Source of the DNA: Hsuehochloa calcarea
Taxonomy: Eukaryota > Streptophyta > Magnoliopsida > Poales > Poaceae
Length of the DNA stretch: 64,000 nucleotides
Assembly: GCA_036346395.1 (NCBI GenBank)
Contig: CM070596.1
Coordinates: 6,369,913-6,433,912 of the forward strand
Direction: 5' to 3'
The first letter of the stretch is position 1. The number at the start of each line of letters is the position of its first letter. Both the position numbers and the translations under genes were made by a program. Positions 1 to 9,650 of the stretch are shown here, piece by piece. The notes below the pieces were generated by a model, which searched no databases, had not been told where the DNA came from, and worked only from the letters and a program-made list of their open reading frames with translations.

Positions 1-868
1 AGAAAACCCTCCACTCTCCAAGTAAGCAGTTTGCAATTAAAACCGCATATGCCAAAGGTGAAATCACTCAAATGCCTAAATTAACCATTTTCCTTTTTTC
101 CCTAAAAGGAAATAACCACACATACCAACATAAAGCTAACTCACTTTGCAAATGACATCGGTCATAAACACATAACTCAAAGAAGAACAAATGGGGTATT
201 TCACTACTTTCTCAATTTTTTTCCTTAGGAACAAACTTTATCTTAAATCATGGGATTCCAAATCATCACATATCACACTAACTCATTCATCTTAAATTGA
301 CAACCTCGAAGACACGCTCAAACCGAAAGCAACATCCACACCCACGTAGTGAGGCTCTACTAATCCACTAAAATACTTTAGTCAACTACTCCACAAAGAA
401 AAAATATTTCGATAAATAATTCCCAATGCACCTAAAGATAGATTCACAATAAATCTCATCACCTCAATTCTATAAGGATAATCACCTTGAATTTTCCAGC
501 ACACGCATCTACCACAACCAAATGAATTCTCTCAAAGATCGTTACAATTCTCGGAGCCCAATTTGTTTTACTACCTCCGCACATTAATCATGGGTAACCA
601 TAGCTCTAGCATAAAATACAAAGCACAATTCCATCTCCTCATGTGCACCGATTGAGACAAATTCCTATCAAGATTGTACCCATAAATAATCCAAAAATTT
701 ACAGTCTCATGTACCACAAACCATTAGCCTATTATGTTTAGTTAGAAATTTCAACCTCCAAGACCCACATGATAAAATTCTTGGGAAATCCTCAAATCCG
801 ATTACTAAAATGCCAGCAAACAGAAACACACTCAATCATTTGGCTTTAAATAAAAACAGGGTATTACA
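1..868 (-). repeat. Partial LTR-like sequence, minus strand
   Basis: Read on the minus strand, this stretch starts at 868 with TGTAATACCC, the kind of TG-initiated start common in long grass Ty3/gypsy LTRs. It continues as AT-rich non-coding sequence to the window edge. No open frame of interest is present and the other end lies outside the window, so neither the LTR identity nor a target duplication can be tested. It could instead be ordinary intergenic DNA. Confidence 0.3.
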
Positions 869-2868
869 GCAGCACCTACAAGAAGCTGGAGGCTGGAGCA
901 GCAAGTAACCGTGTGACCAAATGGACTGCAAGAGGCAGTTAGTGGGGGCCTCTCGGGATGTAGGGGCTGTGATCTCGTAGAGTAGCGACCTCCGGCAGAG
1001 GTGGGAGGGCGCAAATTGTACAGACACCATCTTCTTTACTTCATCTTGCAGATCTGATCTTGTATGTGCTTCAACTTTGGCCTTCAAACGAAAGCATCAT
1101 CAGCATAGTTCAGATTCTGGCAGCCAGGCTTCCAGTAGGCGCATAGTAATCTAGAGTCAAACATGGAGTCCAGATTCCCAACAATTTCGCAAGTTTCTAA
1201 AAAATCTAAAAGATCCCAGACTAGCTGCTTGACTGCACTAATTACCAAAGATAGCATGTGATTGATTATGTTTAATGAGAACTAGTTCATTTACGTTTCC
1301 TCTGAAGAGCATTGGCAAATTTCATATGAGCTTGAAGTATGAATGGCCTTGGCTGAACATGGTAGTGAATCAGTAGGTGAAAAATCCTAAAATCCTATAC
1401 TTAAAACAGATTAATAACTTAAGTGCCGCTTCCAACTGATTCTTGTTCAATACTTCGTTAAACCGAACTAAGTAGTTCATAAGCTGTCCTCAATGTCATA
1501 TCTGCAAAGGTTGAAGTGACTTTATGTGGAAGGCAAAATGTAAGTCGTAGATGACCTTACCCCAGTAATAAAACCATTGCAACCACGTTGTATTCCTCTG
1601 CGTCCTTTCAGCGATACTGCAATTTGAGCCTTGTTCCAATAGAACCTGTTCAGACATAAAAAATAATAATAAAGGTTAACATGGCACAATGTTAAGCATA
1701 AGTAACGATTCGAACGGAGATGAATTGGCATAATCGGGCACATGCTAGGAGAAGGGCGTAAGGTTTTACTGAGTCAATAAAGAGAGGCTGATCTTCCAAA
1801 AGAATATGGTTGACGCTCCTGTAGGAGTTGGAGTCCCATTTTTCGCCACTCTCACACCGACCACCTGTAAGCCAATCTACAAGGACCAAGTTTGAATTGC
1901 CAAAGACATGAAACACTTGCTTCTGGTAGTATCGAGCGGTTGAGAAGCAAGTTACAGGATCTGGGATAACTGCAAGGAGTGCCTCTTCTCCAACTCTTTC
2001 CTACTGCATGTAATAAATTATCATCAGGGATTTTTGTTTTTGGAACTGAAATAGAGGTCCAAAGATGTCTCAATTTCCTTGGAAGATCAGAACATTTTGA
2101 ACCCACAGCCTTGTAGACCTGCACAAGTACTTGACGATCAGGAAACAAACAAAAGACTTCTAGGAACATAGCTTTTACAGCTGACAGTTTGGTGATGGAG
2201 CTTGCTAATACACTAACCTCAGAGGCGAGGTAGTTTATTCAGTAAAAGGATTTTCTAAATTAGCTAACAGCAGAACTCGAAAGTCGTAGCAAGAAGATGT
2301 TATCAACTAGCTACTTTCTCTTGCTCTAGTAAAAAAAAGGTACGTCACCCCATTTATTTGAGAACCAGCATTTGGCTCCAGCCCCAACTTGGAGAAAAAC
2401 CAATACTTCGAAGAGTATTTGGATGTATTATGTCCTAGTTTGACATGGTCGACATTGTGGTAAAGAAATTTTACTATTAATAGAGGGAAATTTTGCCCAA
2501 GCAGCGGCCACGGCTATGGTAATTCTAGTAGACTAGTTTCCTTCTTAGGTAAACTACTTGGCACCACCAAGCTGTACATATTTATAAGTGCATTGCGGGG
2601 CATCACCTACTGACGAATCTACCAAGTCTCGAGTCGAAGTTGATCGAGCAAGCTAACTGACTGACACTACAGACATAACGAGTAGAATCACCTTACGAAA
2701 CTGGTACTATGATGCGTCTACCAAGTCTTGATACACAGCTGAACTGAGCAAGCACAAGTAATTTGCAGCAAAACTCGCCATACTACTACTCTTCGTAAAA
2801 CAGAGAGGAAAACCTGGGCGTATCTTGCTTGCAAGGAATCCTCCTAGTGGAGGGAGCACCGCGCACCC
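869..2868. other. Intergenic stretch, no recognisable gene
   Basis: Several minus-strand open frames of 60-105 codons occur here (for example 1852-2169 and 836-1087), but none shows a family motif I recognise or a convincing exon structure. The stretch 2560-2790 has loosely repeated 'ctaccaagtct' phrases. I see no RNA gene. Confidence 0.4.
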
Positions 2869-2947
2869 ATGGACTCAGTTGCGCCTCCTCCTTCCTCCTC
2901 CTCGTCGTCGTCCTCGGCAGCTCGCAGGAGGCGCCTCTCACCGTCAG
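2869..2947 (+). pseudogene. Possible orphan first exon, serine-rich N-terminus
   Basis: An ATG at 2869 opens a short frame encoding MDSVAPPP, eight serines, then AARRRRLSPS, followed by a consensus donor (CAG|GTACCA) at 2948. The composition resembles the start of a plant gene, possibly a transit peptide. The reading phase does not join directly to the P450 exon at 3687, so I cannot say they belong to one gene. The product is not recognised, and chance is possible. Confidence 0.22.
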
Positions 2948-3686
2948 GTACCAGTACGCCCTGCTAAGCAGCTCCGATTTGCTTCCTTAGCTGGCCACGA
3001 TGACACATATTCTTCATGGCAGATTAATTCCCAGGTTTGCGAAGATCAACTGGACATTTCTGTGAAAGCAAACCTTGCATTGTTCGGAAGAGGGTATACA
3101 TTTAGTAATGTGGTCCTGAAAAAAATATAGTCATGTTGACTTGATGACCAGCTTAATGTTACAATGTTGACTTGATGATCACCTGAATGTTTTGATCTGA
3201 ATACAGTTCTTCAAATCCACCACACCAATTCCATACTTTTACAATATGCCTTTAGTTCTTTGTTCAGGTCTCAATATATGCACCTTCAAATGCACATTAG
3301 ACCGTCTCATAAAATAGCGAGCTAGACCTGCCACTAACTTCTTGCTTTAGTATCTATGTGCATTTGCGCACCATACATTTCATGAGCAAGAGGCCTCTCA
3401 GGCTCTCACTGCCCCGTTCAGAAATGTAGTACTAGTGTATAAAAGTGAAATTAATTACACCTTTACGAGGTAGATGACCAAAGATTAAAAAGAAACGAAG
3501 CATCATATAACAACAAGATGAGATTCTAACAGTTGACATATGTTCTTTTTGTTCAATCTTTATTGCTACAATATGATATTATTTTCATTTCATTCAACAC
3601 ATTATTAGCTACCTTACCATTATGTTCATAATTAGTAACTATGAGGACAACTTCTGCAATACTAACGTATGATGATATCTTTGCAG

Positions 3687-3794
3687 CATGGCTCCGTCTA
3701 TAAACTTGCTTTTGGACCCAAAGCATTTGGTGTTGTCTCTGATCCTATTGTTGCAAGACGCATCCTCCGAGAAAATGCTTTCTGTTATGATAAG
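3687..3794 (+). pseudogene. Orphan exon of a CYP97B-type cytochrome P450
   Basis: This is a 36-codon exon with an AG acceptor (TTGCAG, ending 3686) and a GT donor at 3795. It encodes a peptide running from HGSVYKLAFGPKAF to ILRENAFCYDK, which matches the N-terminal part of plant CYP97B proteins. CYP97 P450s are plastid enzymes; the 97A and 97C branches hydroxylate carotenoid rings, and the role of 97B is less clear. A Gly-Val pair replaces the Val-Val usual after KAF. The expected next exon and the haem-binding Cys region are absent downstream, where repeats begin by 3.9 kb. I read it as a gene fragment, probably from a tandem or segmental duplication of a neighbouring CYP97B gene. The family call is from recalled homology. 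Confidence 0.72.
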
Positions 3795-3906
3795 GTATTT
3801 TTCTTATACACATTTTATGAACATTTGTAATTGACTACATGGATTATCAACTACTCTAGATGGATTTGGACCATAATTTTCTAATACCCATGCTAGATGG
3901 ATTTGG

Positions 3907-4119
3907 ATTTACGCGGAGGCGGTGTGCTTGGTGACTTATTGATACAAAAGCGTTTGTGTAGCTAGAAGCCAAGGAGGGTCAAGGGAAGGAAGGTGGAATC
4001 GATTCGAGTAACGGAGGCCCACATGTTGGCGATTGGAGCGAGTAGTGAAATGATCCAAAGGATGAGAGAGAGAATGAAGAACACATCACTTGCCACCACT
4101 AAATTTTTTTAAGTAGTAA
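3907..4119 (+). repeat. Direct repeat, copy 1 (about 210 bp)
   Basis: This copy starts ATTTACGCG, contains CTTATTGATAC and GGAGGCCCAC, and ends AAGTAGTAA. It aligns along its length with 4573-4780. The pair brackets about 450 bp of unrelated sequence. The family is unknown. The copies may be relics of a small terminal-repeat element or two insertions of one short repeat. Confidence 0.65.
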
Positions 4120-4572
4120 CACTTCCAAAGCACTCCAACGCCGAGTGGTAGCCTGGCAGGGGCAAACAGGCAGGCGAAAGGACATGCGTATGTGTGTGCA
4201 CATACGCACCAGCGAGCGCCACCATGGATAGACCGACAACATGGATGTCCTCCGGAGCACGCAGAACATGCTAGCCGAGGTGGAAGAGATGCATATCATG
4301 CTGCTCTAGGGGACCACAACAAGATAGCGCTAGTTGACCAACGGCGACGTGAAGCACGCGCCCAGTGCCAAGGTATTGAGAAGATCTTCTCTACCCTTGT
4401 GCTTCTTTGTTTCATCTTTGGCAGCTCAATCTCAAGCGTTGAGCTACCGAGCTCATAGCCATGTAGCATGGTTACACAATGTTCATGCCTTCTTGATCTT
4501 AGCCTGGTCACAACTGCACTTGCCGTGCCTCCTCCAAGTTATGTTAGGATTTTGTTTATTGAGATCGGAGCA

Positions 4573-4780
4573 ATTTACGCGAAAGCAAGTGCCGAGTGGC
4601 TTATTGATACGAAAACGTTTTTTGTAGCTAGAAGTCAAGGAGATCAATGAAAGGGAGGTGAAATCGATCGAGTAGCGGAGGCCCACGTGTTTGCGATTGC
4701 AACGAATAGTGGAACAATCGAGGGGATGAGAGAGGGAACGAATAACGCATCACTCGTCACCGTTACTTTTTAAATAGTAA
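4573..4780 (+). repeat. Direct repeat, copy 2 (about 210 bp)
   Basis: Second copy of the repeat at 3907-4119, in the same orientation, starting ATTTACGCG and ending AAATAGTAA. Differences are scattered substitutions, so the duplication is not recent. The 4120-4572 segment between the copies has only short open frames with no recognised motif. Confidence 0.65.
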
Positions 4781-5500
4781 AGATAAGTAAAATTGAAACT
4801 GAAATTAAAATCCGATAACTGTTTGTTTGAAACCCAGCTTCCTCCTCTGTTGGCCCATTCCCTGGTCCAACCCCATCCTCACTATGCACCGCCTCCTCGA
4901 TTCCTCATAGTATTTCAGAAACTACACGTTAAATCTCGCACCCTCCCTCTCTCTGTGTCCCTACTGTGTGGGCCCAGGTCTCACCCGTCAGGTTCCTTCT
5001 TCTGCCTCACGTCCACGCCATGGCTGAGCTCTTGCCGAAGCTGCATGATGCGCTCTCCTCGGTTTACTGCCCCATATTCACCTGCTTTTGGCTAGAATCT
5101 GCATCCCTAGCAGAAGTTCTTCACGTCAGTGCGACGCGCACCAGCCTGGCCTCAAAGCAAGCATCCCCTCTCCGGCTCACTGTACCGCACAGAACGCCGC
5201 CGCCGTACTCGCCACCTCACCATTCGCGTTGAGTCCTTGCCAAACAGGTCGCTCACGTCAAACTGCACCGCTACGTGCCTTCTCTCAGCAAAACAACTCA
5301 CTCGGATTTGCTTGTCTCGCAGGGGACGAGGCATCCCCCATACCTCTGTCCGCCGCGCGCGGTCGCCATGGAAATCCCCCACCCGCGGTAAGCTCCAAGT
5401 CAGTCAGTTGGATCCGTCCTTAGAATCTCCTTTTTTTTATGCTGATTCTAACGCGTCGGGCGCTCGTTGCTAGCCCTCTGTGACCATAGATCTCTGCTAG
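4781..5500. other. GC-rich stretch without recognisable gene
   Basis: Overlapping short plus-strand frames (for example 5088-5423 and 5129-5473) give proline-, serine- and arginine-rich peptides with no domain I recognise. Pyrimidine-rich blocks (4840-5030) resemble a promoter or 5' UTR, but no gene follows. It may be a relict promoter or part of a repeat. Confidence 0.3.
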
Positions 5501-6055
5501 AGTTTTTGGTTAATATAGCACCTTTTGAATCCGCATCTGCAGGAACGATCGTGCACGAGTCATATGTGCTGATATAGCAATGTTACCGCATGACCGCCGT
5601 GCAGCAACACCTTCCGCGCGCTACGTCAGCCGTTGCCGCACGGCCGCCGCCACGTGGCCTCCTCAGCCAGCCTGCTTGTTCATCGAGTACTGTTCATTAT
5701 TTCGACTATCTGAGGAAGTTTGACTACACTACTATCTGATCGGAAGGTTTTGTCTACTTGGTCGGAAGAGGTTCAACTACACGACTACCTGGTCAGAAGG
5801 TTTCGACTACCTGATCGAATGAGGTTCGATGAATAGTACTCAAAGAACAGTACTCGATGAGCAAAAGCCAGTTGGCAAAGGTGGCTGCTAGGAGAGCACC
5901 GTTGTCACATGGCCGTCGTACAACAACCATTGCCACACAGCCGCTGTGCGGTAACGACTGACGTGACGTGCGAGAAGGTGTTGCTACATATAGTCGTACA
6001 ATAACAGTGTTATATCTGTGAATCTTAAAGATGCTGTGTTAGTAAAAAAAAAAAC
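5501..6055. mobile_element. Foldback / long-TIR MITE-like element
   Basis: The two ends are imperfect inverted copies of each other over about 190 bp. The left end (AGTTTTTGGTTAATATAGCA onward) matches the reverse complement of the right end, including the shared blocks GCAACACCTT, an ACGTCAG-CGTT-CCGCAC stretch and TCATCGAGTACTGTTC. The centre (about 5700-5840) has short repeats of GACTACCTGATCG type. No open frame is present. This structure fits a foldback or long-TIR non-autonomous DNA transposon, possibly Mutator-like. I could not define a target duplication. Confidence 0.6.
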
Positions 6056-6539
6056 TCATCCACCAACACCATGCACTACTACTAATCATGCTGCGCCGCC
6101 GTTCCCGTACGCCCCGTGCCGTCACCTCATGCATGCCAAATTGATGACCAGATAGATAACGATGATAGGTGCAGAGCAAGCTAGACGGCCGACTAGCGCA
6201 CTAGCACACTGTGTCTCGTGCACCTGAGGTGTCCGGCCGGTTTCGTCTCAACTCAGCAAACCTAGCTAGCTAGCTCATCCGTGCCGTGGCATGGAGCATG
6301 CCATTCGATGCTAATTCAATTCTGAGCCTGGAAGCAAGTTAGGCTGCAGTCATGTCCATCAAATTAAGTTAGGCTGTGCAAAATATGGACCTCGATTTCC
6401 ACCTGAGCTGTGCGTTGCCACGCCGATTGTTTAGAGATTTGCTAAACAACGCCACTTTTTTCTCTTCAAAATAGTCAAAATTTTATCGGTCTGATGTGTT
6501 TTGAGATTTACACTTTTGTCATATGATGAATTGTATTCA

Positions 6540-6540
<1 letters not shown>

Positions 6541-6599
<59 letters not shown>
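6541..6599. repeat. (TA)n microsatellite
   Basis: An almost pure alternating TA tract of nearly 60 bp, immediately upstream of AT-rich MITE sequence. Confidence 0.97.
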
Positions 6600-6603
<4 letters not shown>

Positions 6604-6767
6604 ACATAACAGGTTCACCACATTAGTGTATGTTATTGATATATAATTTTATTTTTGGTCTTTATTTTTGCTCAATATCTCAAAATATATGTTAGATTTT
6701 GAATCATGTGATGGAAATATGAGTTATTAATATTTTCGATAATAATTACAAGGGAGTGTATATGCTT

Positions 6768-7086
6768 TAGGTGACTGAAATTTCTTTATCCATCAGTCAC
6801 CTTTTTCACCATTGGATCAACATTTTATAGGTTAGATTGTCTTTTTTTAATAGACAAAAGTAAATATAGGCGAACCCTACTAATACAAAAATAAATAAAT
6901 AGATAGATAAAAGTAAATCTAGGTGAACCCTACAAATACAAAACCAAAACAAAAAACAAATAGAATTAAAAGTTACAGTAAAGTTATGCTAAAATTGCAC
7001 ATCACTTGGTACTATAATTTTAGGCTTAGTACTGTGCAATTTGTATATGACTGATGGATAATTTTTTTTCAACCAACTGAAAATTA
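6768..7086. mobile_element. MITE-like element, copy 1
   Basis: An AT-rich segment of about 320 bp with imperfect inverted ends. The left end, GGTGACTGAAATTTC...ATCCATCAGTCAC, pairs with the right end, ATGACTGATGGATAA...CAACTGAAAA. The interior (AAAAGTAAATCTAGGTGAAC...TTTTAGGCTTAGTA) recurs at 7800-8000. It is non-coding. A small non-autonomous DNA transposon is the simplest reading. Confidence 0.55.
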
Positions 7087-7690
7087 GCAAATCTGTAATT
7101 ACGTACAGTGACCACAAACAAAAATTACATAAATAAATTACTGTAATTTATGTGTAATAAAGTTGTAAATGAACTCAAATCTGACAGTTTTGTGCTGAGA
7201 AAACAATTGAATCTTGTACAGACGGACCCCTTTTTTAAAAAGAAAACAGACAGGAGGAGAGTTGCTCATTGTATTCCTTGTATTAATAAAGAAAGTAGTG
7301 TGAAACAGGTTCAAATAAGTAACAGTTTATAATAGAACTTTAATTGCATGATACAAAATTACTCGAAACACTTTGCCTAGTGTTTGCCTAAACGATGGAT
7401 CAAATTCTACCCTCATCCTTTATCTTTGCCGAGAGCTCCGTCGGGGCAGTTGTTTTGTTGTGGAAGATTCTAACATTCCACTTTTCTTCTAAATCTCTGA
7501 TGTAATTAGAATGAGAACTGTTTCTGTGAGTTCTCCTCGGAGTTCCTCATCCCGGCCATGCCGAATTTAACATGTAGTGAAAGCAAACAAATCGACGCAG
7601 ATAACGATCGATCGATCGATGGGCCGGGGCAAGTTGGTAGTAAGCTACTGTATACCAGCTCCTAGCTCTTTGACACCGTATACTCCCATT

Positions 7691-8190
7691 ATACAGGGGC
7701 CGACTATAATCCAGGTGGCTGAAAACTACTAAGAACTCAATCATTTTTTCAAGTCATTGGATCACTATTCTATAGTTTCTGTTTTTATTTTAAAAATAAA
7801 AACTAGATAAAAGTAAATCTAGATGAACTCTACAAACACAAATACGAAAAAAATTTATAAATTAGACAAAAGTAAATCTAGGTAAACATTACAAATTACA
7901 AAAACAAATAGAACTAAAATTTACGATAAAGTTGTGCTAAAATTTCACATAACTTGTTAGTACAATTTTAGGCTTAGTAGTGTGTAATTGTAGGTGACTG
8001 GGTTTTAAATAAATTTTGGTCGACTGGGAGCTGGCAAAAGCGATGTACTTTGTCTAGTTTAATTTTTTTTTTTGTTTTGTTTTTGTATTTGTAGGGTTCA
8101 CGTATATTTAATTTTATTCTATTTTAAAAAATCAAAAAAGTGACCGTTTTTTTAAGTTTTGAGGCGACGTAGCATAGTCAGCCCCTGTAT
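7691..8190. mobile_element. MITE-like element, copy 2, with outer TIRs
   Basis: The left terminus ATACAGGGGCCGACTAT (7691-7707) is matched by the right terminus ATAGTCAGCCCCTGTAT (8174-8190), a 17-bp inverted repeat with one mismatch. The interior repeats most of the 6768-7086 element and also holds an inverted copy of the 'gtgaaccctacaaataca' phrase near 8060-8110. It is 500 bp long and non-coding. Its boundaries are better defined than those of copy 1. Confidence 0.6.
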
Positions 8191-8530
8191 CACTATCCGT
8201 GCCTAACGGCGAAAAATCGTTGGGGTTGAAATGGAATTTTCGCTGCGTGCTACCTATATTCAAGCCAAAACCGCACGTTTTTGCGACCTTGTGCGGTCAG
8301 CAAACTCGCTCTCGTACGAGCTGCATGCATCCATTTAAGCGAATCTGCGCGGACAACGAATGCCTAATGACCTTTCATTACCAGACTTCTTCTCTTAAAT
8401 TACATTTACTTACTACTCCTTGGTGCTACATATATGCCATTAAACATAGATATATCGGTGCGAACATTGACATAAACCGTAATGCTACTTTGACCGTTTC
8501 TATTATAATACCTTCTTATCAATCCCAACA

Positions 8531-8785
8531 ACATATAGACTCTCTCCTATTTTGAATATCGACACGGTCTTTAAAATTCAGCTTTGATGATATATTTCTA
8601 TTGTAATATATTTACATAGCTTATTAAAATTATAATATTATAAAAGTATCATTCGAGACAAATCTATACATACTACTTCCATATGTTCATTCTAAATATT
8701 TAAAAAGATATTGATTGCCAACTTTTTATAAGTTTGACTGCATGTTATCCAAAACGATTTCCTTCGTAACGGGTGGGAGTATACA
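8531..8785. mobile_element. Possible degenerate Stowaway-type MITE
   Basis: AT-rich sequence with the phrasing typical of grass Stowaway elements (ttaaaattataatattataaaagta) and a right end GGGTGGGAGTA resembling the usual GGAGGGAGTA terminus. The left terminus is poor, so the limits are approximate. Confidence 0.3.
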
Positions 8786-8887
8786 ACGAAAGTATATACA
8801 GTGGTTCATAACGGATGTAGCATCAGCAACTTCATGTGACCAGTTTAGATCTTCCTTTAATCAAAACTGATAACATTTGATTGAACA

Positions 8888-9038
8888 TGTAAGCGAGGAA
8901 AGTAAAGCTATTTTTTATTATTGAAATTAGAGTATATGAGTTACACATATATAGATTACAGCTATCATGTGAACGCATGATCCCTCGGAAGAGAATGTGT
9001 CATGTATGTAGGAAGCTGATGCACCATCTTTTCTAACA
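8888..9038 (-). repeat. TRIM 3' LTR
   Basis: On the minus strand it runs from TGTTAGAAAAGATGG to CTTTCCTCGCTTACA. It aligns with 9499-9650 throughout. The purine tract lies immediately outside it at 9039-9047. Confidence 0.8.
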
Positions 9039-9073
9039 CGCCCCCACAGTCGGAACATCGCCAAGGCAGACAT

Positions 9074-9499
9074 TCAGACTGGACCTAAATTCGGTGATGA
9101 CAGAAGTCTCGCGGACGACGGTCCGGCGGTGATGATCCGGCGTGATGATGACGGTAGACGGGCACTCGGAAGGACGTGGAGGAAGGGTCGTGTCGACGAG
9201 CGTGCCGCATCACGCCACGGCATCATCGGAAGAGAGGAGGCGCCAGAGAGGTCAAAGCCGAAGGAGGTGAAGGCCGAAGCCGAGGAACGTCGATAGGTCG
9301 GCAGGGCGACGCAAACCGATCTATGGTCGGAAAAAATAGAGAAAACCGATTTGAAGATGACCGGGGAAAACTCTAATTGGTAGCCGATCGGATGATCGGT
9401 GACACGACTTAAACTATGGGTTGTGTAGCCACTGGGAGAGATCATGGAGATGAGATCATCTCCCAGGGGCGGCGGCGGCGCGCACCGCTCTGATACCAT
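9074..9499 (-). pseudogene. Open frame inside the TRIM, unknown
   Basis: A 141-codon frame begins at an ATG overlapping the primer-binding site and covers the TRIM interior. It is rich in serine, proline and arginine (MVSERCAPPPPLGDDLISMI at the start) and shows no zinc knuckle, protease or other retroelement motif. It may be a fortuitous open frame in GC-biased sequence, a degenerate gag start or captured host sequence. I do not assign a function. Confidence 0.2.
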
Positions 9500-9650
9500 G
9501 TAAGCGAGAAAAGTAATGCTTATCTTTGATTGTTGAAATTAGAGTACGTGAGTTACACATATATAAATTACAGCTATCATGTGAACGCGTGATCTCTCGG
9601 AAGAGAAGGCATCATACATGTAGGAAACCGAGACACTATCATATCTAACA
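9499..9650 (-). repeat. TRIM 5' LTR with adjacent tRNA-Met primer site
   Basis: On the minus strand it runs from TGTTAGATATGATAG to TTTCTCGCTTACA. The 12-nt initiator-tRNA-Met primer site follows with no gap at 9498-9487. Confidence 0.8.

Larger units (their letters stand above)
8888..9650 (-). mobile_element. TRIM (miniature LTR retrotransposon), structurally complete
   Basis: Two direct repeats of about 151 bp (8888-9038 and 9499-9650) enclose 460 bp. On the minus strand each repeat begins TGTTAG and ends CTTACA. Directly next to the minus-strand 5' repeat is TGGTATCAGAGC (complement of 9487-9498), the primer-binding site for initiator tRNA-Met. Just inside the other repeat is a purine tract, GTGGGGGCG (complement of 9039-9047). 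The 763-bp size and the lack of gag-pol define a TRIM. It must have been mobilised by proteins supplied in trans. The repeats differ at roughly one position in six by hand alignment, so the insertion is old. No clear target duplication was found (GAACA versus GACGC). Confidence 0.8.

Noticed and set aside
1852..2169. 105-codon minus-strand frame
   Set aside because: No recognised domain and no supporting exon partners. Kept only as part of the intergenic description.
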